Source: Propionibacteriaceae bacterium
GTDB taxonomy: Bacteria > Actinomycetota > Actinomycetes > Propionibacteriales > Propionibacteriaceae
Assembly: GCA_031287505.1 (NCBI GenBank)
Contig: JAITSW010000063.1
Location: 1-9,538 of the forward strand
Reading direction: 5' to 3'
DNA length: 9,538 nt
In this document: in pieces, positions 6,323 to 9,538 of the stretch
Numbering within the stretch: the first letter of the stretch is position 1
Layout: each line of letters starts with the position of its first letter
Position numbers and translations under genes: made by a program
The notes under the pieces: generated by a model
Databases searched by the model: none
What the model was told of the DNA's origin: nothing
What the model saw: the letters and a program-made list of their open reading frames with translations, nothing else

Positions 6323-6708
6323 CCACACCGGTTGCCATTCCGATACCTTCCCACTTATCACCCTGCCTACGAGCCGGGGTTGCCGAGCGGTTACGTCAGG
6401 ACTTCCACCCTTTGCCGCAGGTGGCTGGCATATTGGCTCAAAGGGTGGGCATCTGGAACATCGTTTACCTGGCAGGCAATCTTGTCGGCTTCCTGCCGTT
6501 GGGATTCTTTCTGCCCGCGCTGTTTTCACGACAGCGCAAATTTCCGGTGTTGCTAATCACTGTCATGTTGGCCGTTGCCACTTTGGAATTAGCGCAGGTA
6601 ACAACCATGCGCGGTTCCCTCGACATCGACGACATTATCTTGAACACAACCGGGGCTGCTATTGGATTTCGGATGACGCGAACCCTCCACCGCGAGGTCA
6701 GTCGTTGA
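6323..6708 (+). pseudogene. 5'-truncated VanZ-like membrane protein remnant
   Basis: The frame ending at 6708 carries the C-terminal three quarters of a VanZ-family protein. From about 6382 it reads RLRQDFHPLPQ, then a helix with GNLVGFLPLGFFLPALF, a second helix (PVLLITVMLAVATLELAQV) and the diagnostic SLDIDDIILNTTGAAIGF before the last helix. The first transmembrane helix of VanZ proteins is missing. Upstream the frame stays open only through the end of the RraA-like gene (GTG at 6283) and reads as unrelated polar sequence, and I find no ribosome site before any in-frame ATG, GTG or TTG. I therefore call it a remnant. The alternative is a short working gene with an unusual start. VanZ proteins are linked to resistance to teicoplanin and some other lipid-binding antimicrobials. 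Its 3' end overlaps the convergent VOC-Arr gene by 11 bases. Confidence 0.6.
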
Positions 6709-7492
6709 TCGACTCGATGCCGAGTTGTTTGAGCTTTGCCACCTGGTCAACCATGGACTGCAACACCTGGGGAGAATGCCCTTCCCATTCCCGCACCTCG
6801 CCCACCACCCGGAGGGGCTGGCGGGTGCGGTATGACTTTGTCGGGTTGCCGGGGATTTTCTTGTCGGTCAAGTTGGGGTCGTTTTCTATCTGTCCGATGG
6901 GCTCGACTTGGTAGATTCTGCCCGGGCCTTCGCCGAGCGCCAGTTCGGCTCCCCAGACGGCGGTTTCCAACACCGAGGTCAGGTAAACGAAGTTGGCTTC
7001 CTTTCGCGTCCCGAAGTTCGAGGGGCGATGGGCCTCCAACAGGTCTCCCGGGTTTAAAGCTGCCTTGGTGCCATGGAAAAATGGGCCGGGATCCAAGACG
7101 CCATGCGTCGAGGCAGTCCCTTTCCAATCGACAAGTTGGATGATGACGCCATTCGGGTCCAGAACCTGGAAAGCGCGTTCGCCCCACTCCTCGACGGTCA
7201 ACGGCATGGTGATCTCAACACCCTCTGCTTCAAGGCGTGCGAGTTCGCCCTCAAGGTCGTCGACCACGAACGCCACGATAACCCCGGTGGCATTTTGGTC
7301 TCTCTGTTCGGTGGGCATCGTTGGCAGCCCTTGGCTGAGAAAGACGATGTTCATACCGGCGTCTTCGCGGGACAAAGAAGCGAAGCCTTCGGCTTGCATT
7401 TCAGCGGTGAAGCCAAAATGGTTGGTTAGGAACGTTGCTGACGCTGCTGCATCGGCAACGGTCAGCGAAATCGCGGAAGAGGTTATGCGCAT
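6698..7492 (-). CDS. VOC domain fused to rifamycin ADP-ribosyltransferase (Arr)
   Basis: One 264-residue frame joins two domains. ATG at 7492-7490 follows AAAGGAG (7503-7497) at four bases; an upstream extension of 36 codons has no ribosome site and is not VOC-like. Residues 1-124 form a VOC (glyoxalase/bleomycin-resistance) domain: ISLTVADAAAS (8-18), AFVVDDLEGE (74-83), WGERAFQVLDPNG (103-115). The usual metal positions hold Ala7 and Gln119, so it probably binds a ligand without metal. After a short linker, residues 134-264 are a nearly full-length Arr: FFHGTKA (138-144), FVYLTSVLETAVWGAELA (168-185), ENDPNLTDKKIPGNP (203-217), SYRTRQPLRVVGEV (220-233). His140, Tyr170 and Asp205 match His19, Tyr49 and Asp84 of M. 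smegmatis Arr with the same offset of 121. Arr uses NAD+ to ADP-ribosylate rifamycins and inactivate them. The fusion suggests capture plus modification of a drug; this is inference. Confidence 0.87.
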   Translation of the reverse strand: MRITSSAISLTVADAAASATFLTNHFGFTAEMQAEGFASLSREDAGMNIVFLSQGLPTMPTEQRDQNATGVIVAFVVDDLEGELARLEAEGVEITMPLTVEEWGERAFQVLDPNGVIIQLVDWKGTASTHGVLDPGPFFHGTKAALNPGDLLEAHRPSNFGTRKEANFVYLTSVLETAVWGAELALGEGPGRIYQVEPIGQIENDPNLTDKKIPGNPTKSYRTRQPLRVVGEVREWEGHSPQVLQSMVDQVAKLKQLGIESIND

Positions 7493-7517
7493 GAGACTCC
7501 TTTGGCGAGAAGTAACG

Positions 7518-7523
7518 ATCCTA
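7518..7523 (-). promoter_or_regulatory. Candidate -10 box for the VOC-Arr gene
   Basis: On the minus strand TAGGAT stands about 25 bases before the start codon, giving a leader of roughly 19 bases that includes the AAAGGAG site. No clear -35 box is seen. The rifamycin-associated element, an inverted repeat I recall upstream of rifamycin-inactivating genes in some actinobacteria, is not recognisable here. Confidence 0.3.
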
Positions 7524-7549
7524 GCGTCCCGTGTGGTAGATGATTTGCA

Positions 7550-7717
7550 GTGTTTCGTAGTGCTGTCTACGGGGATCAGTTCACTGCTTACGTCGAGCAC
7601 AAGAAGACTTATGTGAAGGGTCTGCCTGGCGGCGGCTGGGCATGGGAGGATTCTATGTATAAGTCCGGCGGCTGTTCCGTACTGCTCGGCTATGGCCGAA
7701 TTTTTACAAAGCCCTAG
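7550..7717 (+). other. Possible small ORF or gene remnant
   Basis: A 55-codon frame opens at GTG 7550 and ends at TAG 7715-7717. It reads protein-like in places (VYGDQFTAYVEHKKTYVKG, then LPGGGWAWED). No ribosome site precedes the GTG. However, ATG 7655 inside the same frame lies five bases after GGGAGG (7644-7649) and would give a 20-residue peptide, MYKSGGCSVLLGYGRIFTKP. It could be the tail of a decayed gene, a real small peptide, or chance. I do not recognise a family. The rest of the gap (7493-7824) is more AT-rich, with a TTGAATTATTTTAAAC stretch at 7741-7756 that may hold a promoter for the gene at 7825. Confidence 0.3.
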
Positions 7718-7759
7718 TTTTCCGTTTGGACGACTCGCTATTGAATTATTTTAAACTTG

Positions 7760-7795
7760 CAGTGAAGAATGTTGGAAACTAGTGGTGATTCACTG
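7760..7795. repeat. 7-bp inverted repeat upstream of the small membrane protein
   Basis: CAGTGAA (7760-7766) and TTCACTG (7789-7795) are exact reverse complements 22 bases apart, centred about 47 bases before the start at 7825. A second, nested match is AGTG/CACT at 7781-7794. The spacing between arm centres is about 29 bases, not a whole number of helical turns, so this is a weak operator candidate. It could also form a hairpin in the leader. Confidence 0.3.
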
Positions 7796-7824
7796 TTTTC
7801 GATTCCGGAAAGGGGTGGATAGCC

Positions 7825-8226
7825 GTGGTCTCTTGGTTTACCGCGAGGCGCATAGGCCAACTCTGTGCATTGGCACTGGTTATCGCAGCTGATGTTGTCG
7901 CTCTGTTCAGCCCGGTTTATTCCAATGGCGACTCTTTGTGGGCATCTTATGCCGATTCTGGTCGCAATAATCTCGGTGCCATTCTTCCCTTTATGGTTGT
8001 TCCGCTCATCCTGGTGATTGTCCCGTTGCTAGCCGGTGCTCTGTCAGGGGGGCGCGGTGAGATAGAAGTGGCCGCGCTTGTGTGCGGGTTCCTGCTGCTG
8101 GGTGGGTGTTTTCTGGCAATAGTGACAGTTGGCCTGTGGTTCCTGCCCGCCGCGTTCGCAATGATAGCGAGCGCGCTCTTCCCCGGCGAACGCCGCGAAA
8201 AGGTTAAGCCACATTGTGACTCCTAA
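7825..8226 (+). CDS. Small four-helix membrane protein, unknown function
   Basis: The 133-residue product has no family that I recognise. Four hydrophobic stretches are visible: about 11-31, 50-73, 80-101 and 103-119. The N-terminus carries two Arg (ARRIGQ) and the C-terminal tail is charged (PGERREKVKPH), so both ends are probably cytoplasmic by the positive-inside rule. Between helices 1 and 2 lies a polar loop (SNGDSLWASYADSGRNN) that would face outward. The GTG start at 7825 is ten bases after GGAAAGGGG (7807-7814), a slightly long but usable distance; no better start exists in frame. Four-helix proteins of this size are common in actinobacteria beside unrelated genes. It stands alone between the AT-rich gap and the amidase gene, with 147 bases before the latter, so no function follows from context. 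Confidence 0.65.
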   Translation: MVSWFTARRIGQLCALALVIAADVVALFSPVYSNGDSLWASYADSGRNNLGAILPFMVVPLILVIVPLLAGALSGGRGEIEVAALVCGFLLLGGCFLAIVTVGLWFLPAAFAMIASALFPGERREKVKPHCDS

Positions 8227-8361
8227 GGAGTGGCGGATGGCGTCTGGAAGACTGCCCGTCGGAGTGCGGTTGAAGCGAACACCGGAAACGCGGTAGCGCC
8301 GAATAACACAACACGGGCGACAAAAGCCAAATATGCCAAGCCGCCAGGTGTTGCGGGCATT

Positions 8362-8367
8362 TAGGAT
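8362..8367 (+). promoter_or_regulatory. Candidate -10 box for the amidase gene, possibly leaderless
   Basis: TAGGAT ends six bases before ATG 8374, so transcription could start at the A of the start codon. Leaderless messages are common in actinobacteria. There is no good -35 match. The same bases also contain AGGA (8363-8366), a weak Shine-Dalgarno seven bases from the ATG, so a longer leader is equally possible. Confidence 0.3.
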
Positions 8368-8373
8368 GAGGGC

Positions 8374-9538
8374 ATGGATTTGCATGAACTCTCGGCCATC
8401 GAAACTGCTGCCGCCATACGCGACCGTGTCGCCTCTGTTCGGGAAATCACCGAGCATGCGCTCGAACGGGCAGCAAGCATCGGCCCGACAGTAGGCGCGT
8501 TCGCCTACGTGGCAGTTGATCGGGCTTTGGCGCAGGCGGACGCCATTGACGCGGCTTTGGCCAGCGGCACCGCGCCCGATGGGAGTTCAGCCCCGCTGCT
8601 GGGCGTTCCGTGCCCAATCAAAGATCTTGATCCAGTTGCCGGGCTGCCCTTTGAGGAGGGGAGTGCCACTAGGCGTGGCAAGATAGCGAAGGCAGATACC
8701 GACATTGTGGGCTGGCTCAAAGATGCTGGGACGATAATGCTTGGCAAAACCAATACCCCAGAGTTTGGCTTGCCCTGCTACACCGAGCCCGATGTGGCGC
8801 CTGCTGCCCGCACCCCTTGGGATATCACCCGTTCGGCGGGTGGTTCCAGCGGCGGGGCGGCAGCCGCAGTCTCGTCCGGAATCGTTCCGATCGCCCATGG
8901 CTCTGACGGCGGTGGCTCGATCCGTATCCCCGCCTCTGTTTGCGGCTTGGTCGGGTTGAAGGCCAGCCGGGGGCGAATTAGCCCCGGAGCCACCGAGATG
9001 CCCGGACCGGGCCTAGTCACCGACGGGGTGCTGACCCGCACCGTCCGCGATACCGCGTTGGCGCTGGACATCTTGGGCAAGCCCCGGGTCGGCGATATCT
9101 ATTTCGCCCCGCAGCCAGCCGCTGCTTTCCTAGCCGCCTGCGACCTAGAACTCAGCGGTTTACGCGTCGGAGTGTTGACAACCCCGGTGATCACCCCAGC
9201 CAGCGTCCATCCGGCAGCTCTGGCGGCTGTCGATAAGGCGGCCTCGCTCTTGGAGGGTTTTGGGAATCACATCGAATCAGCTCCGGTTCCCTTCTCTTGG
9301 GAACGTTGGGGCGCGTTCGCCGCCCTATGGGCGATTGGGGCGCAAAGCCTTGAAATCGAGCCGGAAAAAGAGCACCTCCTGCGACCGTTGACCCGGTGGC
9401 TGCGCGAGCAGGGAAGCGGCATTTCCGGGCTTGAATTCGCCCAAGCGCTGGCTGCCGCCCAACAAATAGCCCACGACACCCAGGTGGCCTGGGCTGATTT
9501 CGATGTCATATTGACACCCACATTGGCGCAACCGCCAG
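8374..9538 (+). CDS. Amidase-signature family hydrolase, 3' truncated
   Basis: The frame starts at ATG 8374 and is open to the right edge with 388 complete codons; members run to about 450-500 residues, so roughly the last fifth is outside. The amidase-signature Ser-cisSer-Lys triad is complete: Lys83 in GVPCPIKD (77-84), Ser158 in AGGSSGG (155-161) and the nucleophile Ser182 in GSDGGGSIRIPAS (176-188), 24 residues after Ser158 as in the family. The late motif FDVILTPTLAQPP is near the edge. These enzymes hydrolyse amide bonds. GatA of the tRNA-dependent amidotransferase shares the fold, but no gatB or gatC lies upstream and the sequence does not look like GatA, so a stand-alone amidase for small amides, nitrile products or aryl amides is more likely. 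Substrate unknown; soluble cytoplasmic protein, no signal peptide. Confidence 0.88.
   Translation, partial: MDLHELSAIETAAAIRDRVASVREITEHALERAASIGPTVGAFAYVAVDRALAQADAIDAALASGTAPDGSSAPLLGVPCPIKDLDPVAGLPFEEGSATRRGKIAKADTDIVGWLKDAGTIMLGKTNTPEFGLPCYTEPDVAPAARTPWDITRSAGGSSGGAAAAVSSGIVPIAHGSDGGGSIRIPASVCGLVGLKASRGRISPGATEMPGPGLVTDGVLTRTVRDTALALDILGKPRVGDIYFAPQPAAAFLAACDLELSGLRVGVLTTPVITPASVHPAALAAVDKAASLLEGFGNHIESAPVPFSWERWGAFAALWAIGAQSLEIEPEKEHLLRPLTRWLREQGSGISGLEFAQALAAAQQIAHDTQVAWADFDVILTPTLAQPP

Noticed and set aside
7493..7620. Rifamycin-associated element upstream of the VOC-Arr gene
   Set aside because: I looked for a long GC-rich inverted repeat of the kind described upstream of rifamycin-inactivating genes and found none.
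1..9538. CRISPR array, tRNA, rRNA, insertion sequence or attachment site
   Set aside because: No direct-repeat series, cloverleaf, ribosomal sequence, transposase or integrase reading was seen on either strand.

Overview
The window looks like chromosomal DNA from an actinobacterium of moderate G+C (judged by eye in the high fifties percent). The reasons are strong AAGGAG-type ribosome sites with several GTG starts, a split transketolase, VOC, Arr and amidase proteins of actinobacterial style, and candidate TAGGAT -10 boxes. I cannot name the genus.

Layout, left to right. (1) 1-167, minus strand: the N-terminal end of an unidentified membrane protein, cut by the window edge. (2) 168-421: a divergent control region rich in small dyads. 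(3) 422-4432, plus strand: a tight four-gene operon encoding a CitMHS-family carboxylate/metal symporter, a fumarylacetoacetate-hydrolase-family (FAH) enzyme, and the N- and C-terminal subunits of a split transketolase. (4) 4497-5480: a TerC-family membrane protein. (5) 5481-5611: a leader with four alternating C and G blocks. (6) 5612-6322: an RraA-like aldolase/decarboxylase-family protein. (7) 6323-6708: what seems to be a VanZ-like gene that has lost its 5' end. (8) 6698-7492, minus strand: a single open frame joining a VOC (glyoxalase/bleomycin-resistance fold) domain to a complete rifamycin ADP-ribosyltransferase (Arr) domain. (9) 7493-7824: a more AT-rich gap with a possible small ORF or gene remnant and an inverted repeat. 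(10) 7825-8226: a small four-helix membrane protein of unknown role. (11) 8374 to the right edge: an amidase-signature hydrolase, truncated by the window.

How the parts may work together. Genes 422-4432, probably with the RraA-like gene at 5612, read as an uncharacterised carboxylate or sugar-acid catabolic module: import by CitMHS, C-C cleavage by the FAH and RraA-like enzymes (both metal-dependent families that often yield pyruvate), and two-carbon transfer by the split transketolase. The substrate cannot be read from sequence. The most unusual single gene is the VOC-Arr fusion. Its Arr part keeps the His, Tyr and Asp known from Mycobacterium smegmatis Arr at identical spacing, while its VOC part has lost the usual metal ligands. 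That suggests a bifunctional drug-binding and drug-modifying protein.
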